A stretch of DNA of 64,000 nt from Rhizobacter sp. Lineage in GTDB: Bacteria; Pseudomonadota; Gammaproteobacteria; Burkholderiales; Burkholderiaceae_C. Made by a program: the position numbers and the translations under genes. A model generated the notes under the pieces. It did not search any database. It was not told the DNA's origin and worked only from the letters and a program-made list of their open reading frames with translations. This document shows, piece by piece, positions 25,629 to 33,771 of this stretch (its first letter is position 1; each line of letters begins with the position of its first letter). Location of the stretch: the NCBI GenBank assembly GCA_019635355.1, contig JAHBZQ010000001.1, positions 5,146,001 through 5,210,000 of the forward strand, read 5' to 3'.

Positions 25629-26207
25629 TCATTTCGCGGTCTGGCCTGCTTGAAGCCCACGGAGGATTTGAACCTTCAGTTGTTCGGCCTCGCGCTCGCT
25701 CTTCGGCTCTAGCGCCCGTTTATCTCCGATGTTCAAGAGAGAGGCCAGCGACCACTGAACAACTGTTCCTTCGCGCAGCGTATTGACTTCGACGGTGCGG
25801 CCTTTCTTTTCGCGAAGCGTCAAGTGGTAGCCGTAGGACTCCTTCCACCAGAACGGAATGGCGAGCGACAAGAGTGCTGCAGCCGGGTTGTGACTGGGCG
25901 TAGTCCAGTGAGCACGTCTAGGCGTTTTGTGAATCTCTACTGCAATGTCGGCTGTCGCGTCAGCTGACGGTTTGACATCTATAAAGAGTTCGGTCTTCTT
26001 CAGGATCTCAGCCACTTCCTTGACCAAGTAGGTGCAGTGAGCGAACTCGACTTGCGCTCCGTGCTCGCAACTTGCAATTGCCGCGGTTAGTGCGGGCTTG
26101 GGCGCGTTTGAGATCGAAGCCGTCTCTTCGCCGCTCAGCGGCGGTGGGATTGGCACAGACGTACAGCCAGCCGCGAACATCGAGAGGGCTAGGAAGTAGT
26201 GGCTTTG
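25629..26207 (-). CDS. Lipoprotein
   Basis: 192 aa from ATG (MQSHYFLA) at 26207, lipobox FAAGC. A HxTPSHNPAAALLSLAIPFWW segment suggests a re-entrant or membrane-touching stretch. Layout resembles LPS-assembly-style or secretin-linked lipoproteins only loosely; function unknown. Confidence 0.7.
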   Translation of the reverse strand, partial: QSHYFLALSMFAAGCTSVPIPPPLSGEETASISNAPKPALTAAIASCEHGAQVEFAHCTYLVKEVAEILKKTELFIDVKPSADATADIAVEIHKTPRRAHWTTPSHNPAAALLSLAIPFWWKESYGYHLTLREKKGRTVEVNTLREGTVVQWSLASLLNIGDKRALEPKSEREAEQLKVQILRGLQAGQTAK

Positions 26208-26227
26208 CATGGCGATCGGTTTATGAC

Positions 26228-26296
26228 GCTCAACGTTTGACATGAGAGGCCCGCCCCGGCCTGCCGGGGCGGGTCCTCTCGATGGAAGGGTTAGGC
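26228..26296 (-). repeat. attC 47
   Basis: 69 bp, CCCG arm, CCTGCC apex; left core GCTCAAC. Confidence 0.95.
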
Positions 26297-26761
26297 GCCA
26301 TTCTGGCCCGACCTCAGCCCCATTGGCTGAAAGGCGATGCCGTGCATGCGCTGAACCTCGCCTTGGCGGACAAAGCCGAACCTTTCGTAGACGGGCACAG
26401 CATTGAGGCTTGAGTTGACAGTGAACTCACCGGGATTCCCGGCTCCAAGTGCCTTTGCTTTAGCAGTGCTCCAGAGCTGAGTTGCCAAGCCCTTGCCTTG
26501 AAACTCTTTGGCAACGAACAAGTGGAATAGGTGAGAGTTGTCGCGCAGTGCGATGAACCCAAGAAGCTTTTCGTTTCCTTTGGCGACAAAGTACGAGAAA
26601 TTGCTGGCGCTCAAGTAACCACGCTCAGCCTCTTTGCTGACTGAAGCAAGGAACGGCTCGGCACCCTCGCGCGAAGGGGACAGAAAGAACGGCTCACTAA
26701 GCTCGATGATCAGCTTGCTGATTTCCTCAGCATCGGAGACTGTTGCCGCGACGACTTTCAT
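26291..26761 (-). CDS. GNAT family acetyltransferase, copy 1
   Basis: 156 aa. HLFVAKEFQGKGLATQLW (about residues 80-97) is the acetyl-CoA motif. A near-identical gene lies at 38177-38647, and the two are each beside a copy of the NTF2-like cassette, though in opposite order. Confidence 0.85.
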   Translation of the reverse strand: MKVVAATVSDAEEISKLIIELSEPFFLSPSREGAEPFLASVSKEAERGYLSASNFSYFVAKGNEKLLGFIALRDNSHLFHLFVAKEFQGKGLATQLWSTAKAKALGAGNPGEFTVNSSLNAVPVYERFGFVRQGEVQRMHGIAFQPMGLRSGQNGA

Positions 26762-26764
26762 GGC

Positions 26765-26833
26765 GCCTAACGTTTGACATGAGAGGCGCTGACCGGCTTG
26801 CCGGGCAGCGTCCTCTCGATGGAAGGGTTAGGC
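26765..26833 (-). repeat. attC 48
   Basis: 69 bp, CGCTG arm. Confidence 0.95.
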
Positions 26834-26840
26834 GCCGCTC

Positions 26841-27221
26841 TCACCTCTGCCCCGACCTGGCCAGCACTTGCGGGCCAAACACAAACGACGCACTTTGGAT
26901 GAGCCCGCGCTCAACCACATAGATGCAAACCAGCTCTATATGACCAGGGCCTTCTGTGAAATCTCTGGAGACGTCTTCGTGATCGATGACGACAGACCCC
27001 ATGACCGTGCGCTTGATGAGCTTGGCATGCAGGCTTGGCTCTTTGAAGCGTGGTTCCGTGCGTGCTCGAATTTCAGCGTGCCCTGAAGTCAGGAGCTTGC
27101 CTGGGTGCTCGTATTGCTTTGCGTCAGAGGCGTAAGTAGCAAGCCAGCCTTCTATGTCTTTGGCGTTGTAGGCATCCAGCTGGCGCTGGACAACGACTTC
27201 AGGTGATGACCACTCAGGCAT
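26841..27221 (-). CDS. NTF2-like (SnoaL) protein, copy 1
   Basis: 126 aa. VVQRQLDAYNAKDIEGWLAT and YEHPG are typical of the NTF2-like/SnoaL fold, which forms a cone-shaped ligand pocket (isomerases, polyketide cyclases, immunity proteins). A close copy is at 37695-38066. Ligand unknown. Confidence 0.82.
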   Translation of the reverse strand: MPEWSSPEVVVQRQLDAYNAKDIEGWLATYASDAKQYEHPGKLLTSGHAEIRARTEPRFKEPSLHAKLIKRTVMGSVVIDHEDVSRDFTEGPGHIELVCIYVVERGLIQSASFVFGPQVLARSGQR

Positions 27222-27264
27222 AAGCTTCCGTACAGAGAGTTTTTTGGATTGCGACTCTAGCGGC

Positions 27265-27333
27265 GTCTAACGTTTGACATGAGAGGCTCGACCCGGCTTG
27301 CCGGGGCGAGTCCTCTCGATGGAAGGGTTAGGC
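27265..27333 (-). repeat. attC 49
   Basis: 69 bp, CTCG arm; left core GTCTAAC, a wobble-type match to the GTTAGGC at the other end. Confidence 0.95.
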
Positions 27334-27352
27334 AGCACCGCGCACCTCGGCC

Positions 27353-27874
27353 TTACTTGGCGCACTGCGCCAACAACTCCCGAATACGGGCCTGATATGC
27401 CTGCCGTGAGGTAGGTGATTCCATGATCTTCTGCTTGATGAGTGAATCGCCCACCTTGGTTGCAGCAAACGACTCCAGTTGTTTGTACTCGGCGTCGCTG
27501 AAGTTCGGCAACGGACTTGGAAGAGGTTCACCGAGTTGCTGGTATGCCTGCAGCTTTCCGTATTGGGTGTACTTCTTCCCAACTTCGCTGGCAAAGAAAC
27601 TTTCGGCCTGACGCAACTCAGACGCCGCGAAGTGCTGAGATAGCAGGCCATCTATTACATCGGAGAACGAGTTTGATGGAAGCGCGGCTACGCACTGACC
27701 TCGATTTGAAGGGACCTTTCCGGCTCTTACGCCTTGAGCTACGGAGAGCTTTACGCCGACGAGAACGGACTCAGAGAACGCCAATGTCATGGCCGGTGAT
27801 AAAGATTCACAGGCGGCCGAAGTGGCAACTGTAGAAATGATGAAGGCGATCGCGAAGTGAATGCGCATGTGCAT
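27353..27874 (-). CDS. DUF2059-like exported protein, copy 2
   Basis: 173 aa; differs from copy 1 (17640-18161) at only a few residues, including A-to-C in the signal region. The attC on each side differs between copies, so the cassette moved as a unit. Confidence 0.75.
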   Translation of the reverse strand: MHMRIHFAIAFIISTVATSAACESLSPAMTLAFSESVLVGVKLSVAQGVRAGKVPSNRGQCVAALPSNSFSDVIDGLLSQHFAASELRQAESFFASEVGKKYTQYGKLQAYQQLGEPLPSPLPNFSDAEYKQLESFAATKVGDSLIKQKIMESPTSRQAYQARIRELLAQCAK

Positions 27875-27882
27875 GTTGTGCT

Positions 27883-27951
27883 GCCTAACGTTTGACATGA
27901 GCTGCGTGACCCGGCTCGCCGGGGCACGTCAGCTCGATGGAAGGGTTAGCC
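27883..27951 (-). repeat. attC 50
   Basis: 69 bp, stem variant GAGCTG/CAGCTC; GTTAGCC R'' side. Confidence 0.95.
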
Positions 27952-28385
27952 GGCTGTTGGCGCAGCTCGACCCGCGGCGACCGAATACCCCAGGGCAGCG
28001 GACGTGAACGGAGCGGAAACGCTGACCCTTGAATTTGCTTTTGCATTCTTGGTTAGGCCGTCTTTGTCTTTCGCTCGACTGTGCTCAGGCCGGGCTGAAG
28101 CGGCACATGATTCTTGACTCTGTGCGACAGGCGAGCCAGGCCGAGAGTGCACCCTCTGAAATCTTGGAGTTGCCGCGATTCTCGGCCACCGGATTCTTAC
28201 GAAGTAGCACGGCCTTGACCCAATTGATGGCAAGCGCGCAGGCCGTGCGACCGGCACTCGCTGAATTCTTTGTGGAAGGAGCAGTGCCTTGAACTCTCTC
28301 GCAAGCGCTCCGACCTTGCGCCCGGCACTGAACTGCTGCTGCGAACCCGAGCATGGCACTGTCGTAACGCATTCGATTGCGAGCC
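27952..28385 (-). other. Gene-less cassette, gamma family copy 3
   Basis: The most diverged gamma copy: it lacks about 20 bp near 28090 relative to the others, yet its ends and the final 200 bp align. Carries an attC with a different stem type from copies 1 and 2. Confidence 0.5.
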
Positions 28386-28454
28386 GGCTAACGTTTGACA
28401 TGAGAGGCCCGACCCGGCTTGCCGGGGCGGGTCCTCTCGATGGAAGGGTTAGGC
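28386..28454 (-). repeat. attC 51
   Basis: 69 bp, CCCG arm; left core GGCTAAC. Confidence 0.95.
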
Positions 28455-28531
28455 GCCTGGCGGAAGAGTGGCACTTTGGACCTGCCCAGTAGCACGATGT
28501 TTGGTTGCATAGGCATTCGGCTACCGCTCGA

Positions 28532-28879
28532 CTAGTTTTCTTGCAGCTTAATGCCACGCAGTCTTGATACAGCCTCTTCCGACCCAAAGCGACCAGCCTT
28601 CTTGTAGATCTCTAGCTTTGCGTTTTCGTCTGAGCACACTTGACCAAGAATCTCCACGGCGATGATTCGGTGAGGCTCAATTCTGGCCTCGTACTTCTCT
28701 AGCAAAGCGAGTTCTTGCTCATCGGATTCATGCCCATCTAGAGCATGGAAGGCATAGAAGTCTTCGTACTTTTCACAGAACTCGTCGAAAGACAACTGAC
28801 CTGAAGCGCATTGACGTATTAGATCGTCGTGCAACGAGAGGGCTGCTACGAGTGCGGCTTCTGATTCGAAGATGACCAT
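28532..28879 (-). CDS. Hypothetical protein
   Basis: 115 aa, acidic and helical (ALLEKYEARIEPHRIIAVEI). Resembles colicin-immunity-like small helical proteins in size and charge; not assigned. Confidence 0.7.
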   Translation of the reverse strand: MVIFESEAALVAALSLHDDLIRQCASGQLSFDEFCEKYEDFYAFHALDGHESDEQELALLEKYEARIEPHRIIAVEILGQVCSDENAKLEIYKKAGRFGSEEAVSRLRGIKLQEN

Positions 28880-28885
28880 TGAGGC

Positions 28886-28954
28886 GCCTAACGTTTGACA
28901 TGAGAGGCCCGACCCGGCTTGCCGGGGCGGGTCCTCTCGATGGAAGGGTTAGGC
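28886..28954 (-). repeat. attC 52
   Basis: 69 bp, CCCG arm. Confidence 0.95.
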
Positions 28955-28960
28955 GGCACT

Positions 28961-29359
28961 CTACGCCTTGCCACCAAACCAATGCATGAGCAACGCTCCG
29001 CCCAGAGCAAACAGGCAAAAGTACGTGCCGAGTGCGCCGATGAAGCGAAGGGGATGCCGCTCGGCGACCGAGGGGATGAGGAACATGCCAGTTGCATGCA
29101 AAAGCCTGCATAGCAAGACCGCTATTGCTAGGCCGATGACGAATGGACCAGGAGCTACGGCGTTGAGGTAGAGGAGCCCTGCGACGAAGAGAGGGATGTA
29201 CTCCGATGCATTGCCGTGAGCCCGTATGGCCTTCGTGAGCATTGCTTCCGATACAGAGGGATCGCTTCGGCGCTTGAGACGCACTCTTGAGACATTAAGA
29301 CTCAATGCGGCATAGAAGAGAACAAGGACGGCGACGCAGAGCACGACTGGGTCTTTCAT
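28961..29359 (-). CDS. MAPEG family membrane protein
   Basis: 132 aa from ATG (MKDPVVLC) at 29359, four membrane helices. The loop with AIRAHGNASEYIPLFVAGLL and the LLHATGMFLI helix are the MAPEG signature (membrane-associated eicosanoid/glutathione metabolism family); bacterial members are thought to handle glutathione or lipid-like electrophiles. Confidence 0.88.
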   Translation of the reverse strand: MKDPVVLCVAVLVLFYAALSLNVSRVRLKRRSDPSVSEAMLTKAIRAHGNASEYIPLFVAGLLYLNAVAPGPFVIGLAIAVLLCRLLHATGMFLIPSVAERHPLRFIGALGTYFCLFALGGALLMHWFGGKA

Positions 29360-29394
29360 GGGGCCTTTTGCGTATGTGTGCGGGCTTTTGTGCC

Positions 29395-29463
29395 GCCTAA
29401 CGTTTGACATGAGAGGCCAGGCCCGGCTTGCCGGGACTGGTCCTCTCGATGGAAGGGTTAGGC
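29395..29463 (-). repeat. attC 53
   Basis: 69 bp, CCAG arm. Confidence 0.95.
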
Positions 29464-29502
29464 GTCGGGTTCTTCGAATACATGACGTGTCTCACAGACA
29501 AG

Positions 29503-29838
29503 CTATTTCGACAGGACGATTGTCACCAACGCAGATGAGTCTTCGACGGCGACTACGCCATGCGATGCGGACCTTGCCAGAAAGAGCATCTCTCCAGCTT
29601 CAAGCAGATGGCTCTGTGAATTGACCGTGACATCGATTCGACCCTCGATGCACTGGATGGTGATCTCGCCTGCGACGCTATGTGGCGGAAGTGACTTTCC
29701 TGCCAGAAGCACGAGACGTATCACTTCAAGCTGCTCAGACTTGAACAGCGCGGTGGTCTTTGCGCTCTGAAGGCGCAGGCCCAATGGACGAACGTCGATG
29801 AGCTGACCAGGATTTGCGTGTGGGATTGCCATGTGCAC
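29503..29838 (-). CDS. Cupin domain protein, copy 1
   Basis: 111 aa single cupin barrel (LPPHSVAGEITIQCIEGRID as motif 1, LARSASHGVVAVEDSSALVT as motif 2). A close copy lies at 35648-35983. The usual metal-binding His triad is only partly present (PPHS...SHGV), so it may be a binding protein rather than an enzyme. Confidence 0.82.
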   Translation of the reverse strand: MHMAIPHANPGQLIDVRPLGLRLQSAKTTALFKSEQLEVIRLVLLAGKSLPPHSVAGEITIQCIEGRIDVTVNSQSHLLEAGEMLFLARSASHGVVAVEDSSALVTIVLSK

Positions 29839-29866
29839 AGTATGCGTCGCTGACGCTCCACCCGAC

Positions 29867-29938
29867 GCCTAACGTTTGACATGAGAGGCGCTTGGAGGCC
29901 GAAGGCCGGAAAGCGTCCTCTCGATGGAAGGGTTAGGC
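29867..29938 (-). repeat. attC 54
   Basis: 72 bp, GGAGGCCGAAGGCC class. Confidence 0.95.
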
Positions 29939-30505
29939 GCCCGCATACCGTTTGGCAATCTTGGACGCCATAGCTCGCACTTCTGCGTTTCGGTCATTCT
30001 GCGCCGCCAGCAAAAGCGGAGCGGCCGCAGCTTCTGACGTGCCAATGGCCTCCAGGCAGCGGAGTGCAAGCCGCCGGGTATGACCAGATGAGCTCCTGAT
30101 GGCGCTCGCGACGAGTGGAAGGCCAGCAGAAGCGTTGTGACCGATATGGATGAACGCGAATAGCAGCGCTTCGACATGAACGGCGCTTTCAACTCTCTCG
30201 AGTAGGAGCGGCATCACCTGTTCGGGTGTATCAAGCCCGACATGAGACAGCGTGAAGATTGCAGCCTTTTGAACTTCGGGATCGGGATGATCTAGCAGCA
30301 GGCGGATACCTGCGATGGTTTGCTTTGCAGCTGGGCCGATCGTGTGCAAAGCCGCAAGCGACCGGAAGACAACACCTCGGTCTGAGGACTGAAGCAGAGC
30401 AACCAATGCCGGCGCCAAGTCGTCCGTGAGCTGTTGCGACAAGCGACAGCGATACAAGACCGCCTTGTTGTTCGCTTCGACTTGATCGAGGAGTTCAGCT
30501 GGCAC
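29933..30505 (-). CDS. HEAT-repeat protein
   Basis: 190 aa. At least four about 35-residue helical pairs (VVFRSLAALHTIGPAAK; EVQKAAIFTLSHVGLDT; HTRRLALRCLEAIGTSE; NAEVRAMASKIAKRYA), the HEAT/PBS-lyase type. A binding scaffold; partner unknown. Confidence 0.82.
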   Translation of the reverse strand: MPAELLDQVEANNKAVLYRCRLSQQLTDDLAPALVALLQSSDRGVVFRSLAALHTIGPAAKQTIAGIRLLLDHPDPEVQKAAIFTLSHVGLDTPEQVMPLLLERVESAVHVEALLFAFIHIGHNASAGLPLVASAIRSSSGHTRRLALRCLEAIGTSEAAAAPLLLAAQNDRNAEVRAMASKIAKRYAGA

Positions 30506-30520
30506 TACGGACTCCAGGGC

Positions 30521-30592
30521 GCCTAACGTTTGACATGAGAGGCGCTTGGAGGCCGTAGGCCGGAAAGCGTCCTCTCGATGGAAGGGTTAGGC
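30521..30592 (-). repeat. attC 55
   Basis: 72 bp, GGAGGCCGTAGGCC class. Confidence 0.95.
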
Positions 30593-31054
30593 AGCAGTCT
30601 TCGGGAGGTGAAGCATCGCGTAACCAAAGCTGGCTCCATAGAAGAGCCAGCAGAAAAAGAAGACTTTGATCGTCCGAAGCGGGCGTAGGCCGGACAAATT
30701 TGACTTTCGCAGTTGCTCTAGGAGCAAAAGTTGCTTCGCTCGTTCGCCGGGGTCTGAAGTCTCTCTGCCAATCCTTCCCTCCAGAATTTCGCCGAGTTCA
30801 GTGAAAGACTGCCTTTCCGTATATCGGCTCTTCATCCGCGCACCAAACAGCATGACTGTCATGTCATAGGCGACCAATTGGTACATAGGTTGCGGTACGC
30901 CCCAACAACCAACAGTGGAAAGGAAGAGCCAGATTCCTTCGTCATTCAGAACCTTCCGATAGTTGAGGATATGGGCTCTGAATGCCTTCAATGCGTCTTC
31001 AACAGAAGGTAATTCGGAAAGACTTTGTGGCGTTGTGTCGAGAAACGCTTTCAT
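30587..31054 (-). CDS. Hypothetical protein, promoter side interrupted by IS
   Basis: 155 aa from ATG (MKAFLDTT) at 31054. Helical, with a weak hydrophobic C-terminal helix (VFFFCWLFYGASFGYAML). The IS30-type element sits 27 bp upstream of the start, between the gene and its cassette border; the coding region is whole but transcription from upstream is likely cut. Confidence 0.7.
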   Translation of the reverse strand: MKAFLDTTPQSLSELPSVEDALKAFRAHILNYRKVLNDEGIWLFLSTVGCWGVPQPMYQLVAYDMTVMLFGARMKSRYTERQSFTELGEILEGRIGRETSDPGERAKQLLLLEQLRKSNLSGLRPLRTIKVFFFCWLFYGASFGYAMLHLPKTAA

Positions 31055-31080
31055 GCTGTGGGGCGCTCCTTTCTGGGCGG

Positions 31081-32144
31081 TTTCAAACTTGAAGCGCAAC
31101 ACCAGCGATGTGGTTGAGCTTGAGTTGGTCGAAGACTTCTTGAGGGGTTGCGAAGTCGAGGATAGCGCGAGGGCGGTTGTTCAGGGAGCGCTCGATGGCG
31201 GTGAGCTGAGCCTGGGTGACGGTGCTGAGATCCATGCCTTTGGGTAGGTACTCGCGGATGAGCCCGTTGGCATTCTCATTGGAGCCGCGCTGCCAAGGGC
31301 TGTGGGGATCACAGAAGAAGACGTCCATGTGCAGACGCTTGGCCAGAGTCTCGTGCTTGGCCATCTCTGCGCCCTGGTCGTAAGTGAGGGTCTTGCGCAG
31401 GCTGGCGGGCACGCGGCGTAGCCGTTTGGTGAAGCCTTCCAGCACGGGCGCAGAGCCGAAGCCATCGAGCTTGACGAGCATCACGTAGCGGCTGCTTCGC
31501 TCCACAAGCGTTCCGACGGCCGAGGCGTTGCGAGCGCCCTTGATGAGATCACCTTCCCAGTGACCCGGCACGATGCGGGCCGCCACCTCCGGCGGGCGCA
31601 GATCGATGGAGGTCATGTTGGGCAGGGTCGTGCGCTTGGAGCCGCGAGCCCGAGGCAGCCGGCCTGCGTGGCTCTTGCGGAGCAAGGTGATGAGCTCAGT
31701 GCGCAGCGTGCCGCGTGGTTGGGCATAGATGGCGCAATAGATCGTCTCGTGAGAGACGTAGTCCGGGCTGTTCATGGACTTGAGTCTGCCGGCGATCTGC
31801 TGGGGCGACCAGCGGCGGTGCAAGCCGGCTCGGACCAGGCGCCAGAGCGGGCTGCGCCCGGAAGGGCAGAACTTGCGGCGCAAGCAACCCGCCCGCTTGC
31901 GGCCGGCGGCATAGGCCCTCTGGCCGAAGAGCGCGACGTAGCGAGTGAACCCGTAGTCCCGAGCGCGCTTGACCTCGCGAGAGACGGTGGAAGGGCTGAC
32001 GCCGAGCCGCCTGGCGGCGTAACGCTGGCTATGACCTTGGATGAGCAAGGCATCGAGTGCAATGCGCTGAGCTTCGGTGAGATGGCTGTAGTGTGTTCCC
32101 ATGGTGCAGCACCTTAATGGAGGTGTTGCACTTCAAATCTGAGC
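31081..32144 (-). mobile_element. IS30-family insertion sequence
   Basis: Ends are imperfect inverted repeats, 18 of 23 matching (left 31081-31103, right 32122-32144). A 3-bp CGG flanks both sides (31078-31080 and 32145-32147), fitting the short target duplication of IS30 elements. Carries one transposase gene. It lies inside a cassette, not at an attC core. Confidence 0.85.
31083..32102 (-). CDS. IS30-family transposase
   Basis: 339 aa, complete. N-terminal HTH (SQRYAARRLGVSPSTVSREV, residues 30-49), then a DDE core: D in GHWEGDLIKG, D in TLTYDQGAEM, E in SPWQRGSNENANGLIREYLP. Length is normal for IS30. No frameshift is visible, so the element may be active. Confidence 0.95.
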   Translation of the reverse strand: MGTHYSHLTEAQRIALDALLIQGHSQRYAARRLGVSPSTVSREVKRARDYGFTRYVALFGQRAYAAGRKRAGCLRRKFCPSGRSPLWRLVRAGLHRRWSPQQIAGRLKSMNSPDYVSHETIYCAIYAQPRGTLRTELITLLRKSHAGRLPRARGSKRTTLPNMTSIDLRPPEVAARIVPGHWEGDLIKGARNASAVGTLVERSSRYVMLVKLDGFGSAPVLEGFTKRLRRVPASLRKTLTYDQGAEMAKHETLAKRLHMDVFFCDPHSPWQRGSNENANGLIREYLPKGMDLSTVTQAQLTAIERSLNNRPRAILDFATPQEVFDQLKLNHIAGVALQV

Positions 32145-32154
32145 CGGCCCTGCT

Positions 32155-32223
32155 GCCTAACGTTTGACATGAGAGGCGGCGCCCGGCTTGCCGGGCGACG
32201 TCCTCTCGATGGAAGGGTTAGAG
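32155..32223 (-). repeat. attC 56
   Basis: 69 bp, GGCG arm; GTTAGAGC R'' side, matched by GCTCTAAC at 32659. Confidence 0.95.
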
Positions 32224-32235
32224 CGCATTCTTCAT

Positions 32236-32631
32236 CTATCCAAGTAGTGCGAGGTAGACGTATGAAACGAGGGCGGCGGCTAGAAGCGCTAGACCCACAT
32301 AGATCATTGCTTGCCTAAAGGCTCGATACCAACCTTCGTTGTTGCGTCTGTCGTAGTGGTCCACTATGAGTGAGAGTAAAAGTATTGCGCCGACGATGAC
32401 GGAGCTGGCTAGCAGCCAAGCTGGCCTGTCATACAGAACCAAGCGACCACCGCCACCTTTTCTTGTTGCGATTTCCAGCTTGTTGTTCAGGAACCCGGAT
32501 ATGCCGTATGCAAGCAAGAGTGCAGCTAAGACGAGGGAATAGAGACGAAGAGCAAACGGAATCTCATTCGGCCTCCAGTTGCTTTTGGCGTCTTGCTGAG
32601 ACTCTGACTGACTCTTTTTCGACTTGCCCAT
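32236..32631 (-). CDS. Small membrane protein
   Basis: 131 aa with a charged N-terminus (MGKSKKSQSESQQDAKSN) and three membrane helices. Unknown. Confidence 0.72.
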   Translation of the reverse strand: MGKSKKSQSESQQDAKSNWRPNEIPFALRLYSLVLAALLLAYGISGFLNNKLEIATRKGGGGRLVLYDRPAWLLASSVIVGAILLLSLIVDHYDRRNNEGWYRAFRQAMIYVGLALLAAALVSYVYLALLG

Positions 32632-32659
32632 GTCTCGGCGTCGTATGGCGACTAATGCG

Positions 32660-32728
32660 CTCTAACGTTTGACATGAGAGGCCCGACCCGGCTTGCCGGG
32701 GCGGGTCCTCTCGATGGAAGGGTTAGGC
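32660..32728 (-). repeat. attC 57
   Basis: 69 bp, CCCG arm. Confidence 0.95.
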
Positions 32729-32813
32729 GTCGCGCGTGGCCAGCTTCTACGATTACTTCTACCTTCGTGGTTCACGTTGGCTTTCCTTCTCGTCGGAACG
32801 AGGTGGCAGGCTA

Positions 32814-33101
32814 CTACCAGCCTATGGCTGAATCTTCTGGCTCGATGCCATCTTGTACGAGTGGCAACTCTTCGATGCTCACATGCTCGTACATCGGATC
32901 CGATGGCAAATGAATCTCTGACCAGAGAAATTCGTTCTTGTCTTCTCTAGATGCTCGCGCTATCGCTAGGCGATCACCCCATGACTTTGCCGCTTCAGCA
33001 GAGTTTGCAGCAATGGACATGACGGCGACCCATTCATAGTCTTCGTCGTCTGGATCGGCAAGGAGGTCGCGAAACCAAGCTACGTATACCCAGATGCTCA
33101 T
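32814..33101 (-). CDS. Hypothetical protein
   Basis: 95 aa from ATG (MSIWVYVA) at 33101. Strand-helix layout (WVYVAWFRDLLADP, EWVAVMSIAANSAEAAKSWG). Small and acidic. In frame with the attC ATG (MSNVRR). Confidence 0.68.
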   Translation of the reverse strand: MSIWVYVAWFRDLLADPDDEDYEWVAVMSIAANSAEAAKSWGDRLAIARASREDKNEFLWSEIHLPSDPMYEHVSIEELPLVQDGIEPEDSAIGW

Positions 33102-33106
33102 CCGAC

Positions 33107-33178
33107 GCCTAACGTTTGACATGAGAGGCGGCGCAAGGGCGCAGCCCTTGTGACGTCCTCTCGATGGATGAGTTAGAC
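33107..33178 (-). repeat. attC 58
   Basis: 72 bp, AAGGGCGCAGCCCTT class; right end GGATGAGTTAGAC differs from the usual GGAAGGGTTAGGC. Confidence 0.93.
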
Positions 33179-33205
33179 ATCACCCTCGGACTATTCGAAG
33201 TACAT

Positions 33206-33769
33206 CTAGCCGACCTGTCGAATCCAGTCACGAACGATGCTTTCAATGCGATCGATCTCGAGTTGGGGCAGTGTGCCCGTGTGCATGATGATGTTTCGGG
33301 ACATTTCAAGATCGTTGAAGCGGGACATGATCCACGCTTGATCCGGGAAAAGGTCGGAGAAGTTCTCCCAGTTCGCAATGATGATCTGCGCCAAGTTGCC
33401 GAACATCGTGTACCCGATCAACGCAGTGGAGCGTGGGGTGTGATAACGCGCGTCGGACTCTTTCTCTTTGAGCTTCTCGACGGCTGTTTTGATTTTCTGT
33501 GGCACGGCGGAAGGCCACCAATCTGTCCCAACGCGAGCTAGGAGTCTTTCTGTTATTAGTTCTCGGACCGAATTCTCCAAGCAAAAGAACGCCATGAACA
33601 CAGATGCCATCTGCGTGGCTTCATAGACGACGCGCGGACTAAAACCTGCTTCTCCTACGTTGATTGTTGGAGGCGTCGCAACGCTGCCGCGCACAGAGAT
33701 CCCATGCTCGTTGAGTTGGGAAAGTGAGTTTTCCGCCAGCATTGCGTTGAAGACGAACTGCTTTAGCAC
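33206..33769 (-). CDS. HEPN-type protein (Swt1-like), second gene of pair
   Basis: 187 aa, helical. Ends in MSRNIIMHTGTLPQLEIDRI, with the R-x4-H of HEPN RNases, and a helical core like the Swt1-HEPN domain (MAFFCLENSVRELITERLLA). It begins 2 bp after the upstream gene. HEPN proteins are often RNases controlled by a partner; here the DUF5343-like protein is the likely partner. Confidence 0.75.
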   Translation of the reverse strand: MLKQFVFNAMLAENSLSQLNEHGISVRGSVATPPTINVGEAGFSPRVVYEATQMASVFMAFFCLENSVRELITERLLARVGTDWWPSAVPQKIKTAVEKLKEKESDARYHTPRSTALIGYTMFGNLAQIIIANWENFSDLFPDQAWIMSRFNDLEMSRNIIMHTGTLPQLEIDRIESIVRDWIRQVG

Positions 33770-33771
33770 GA

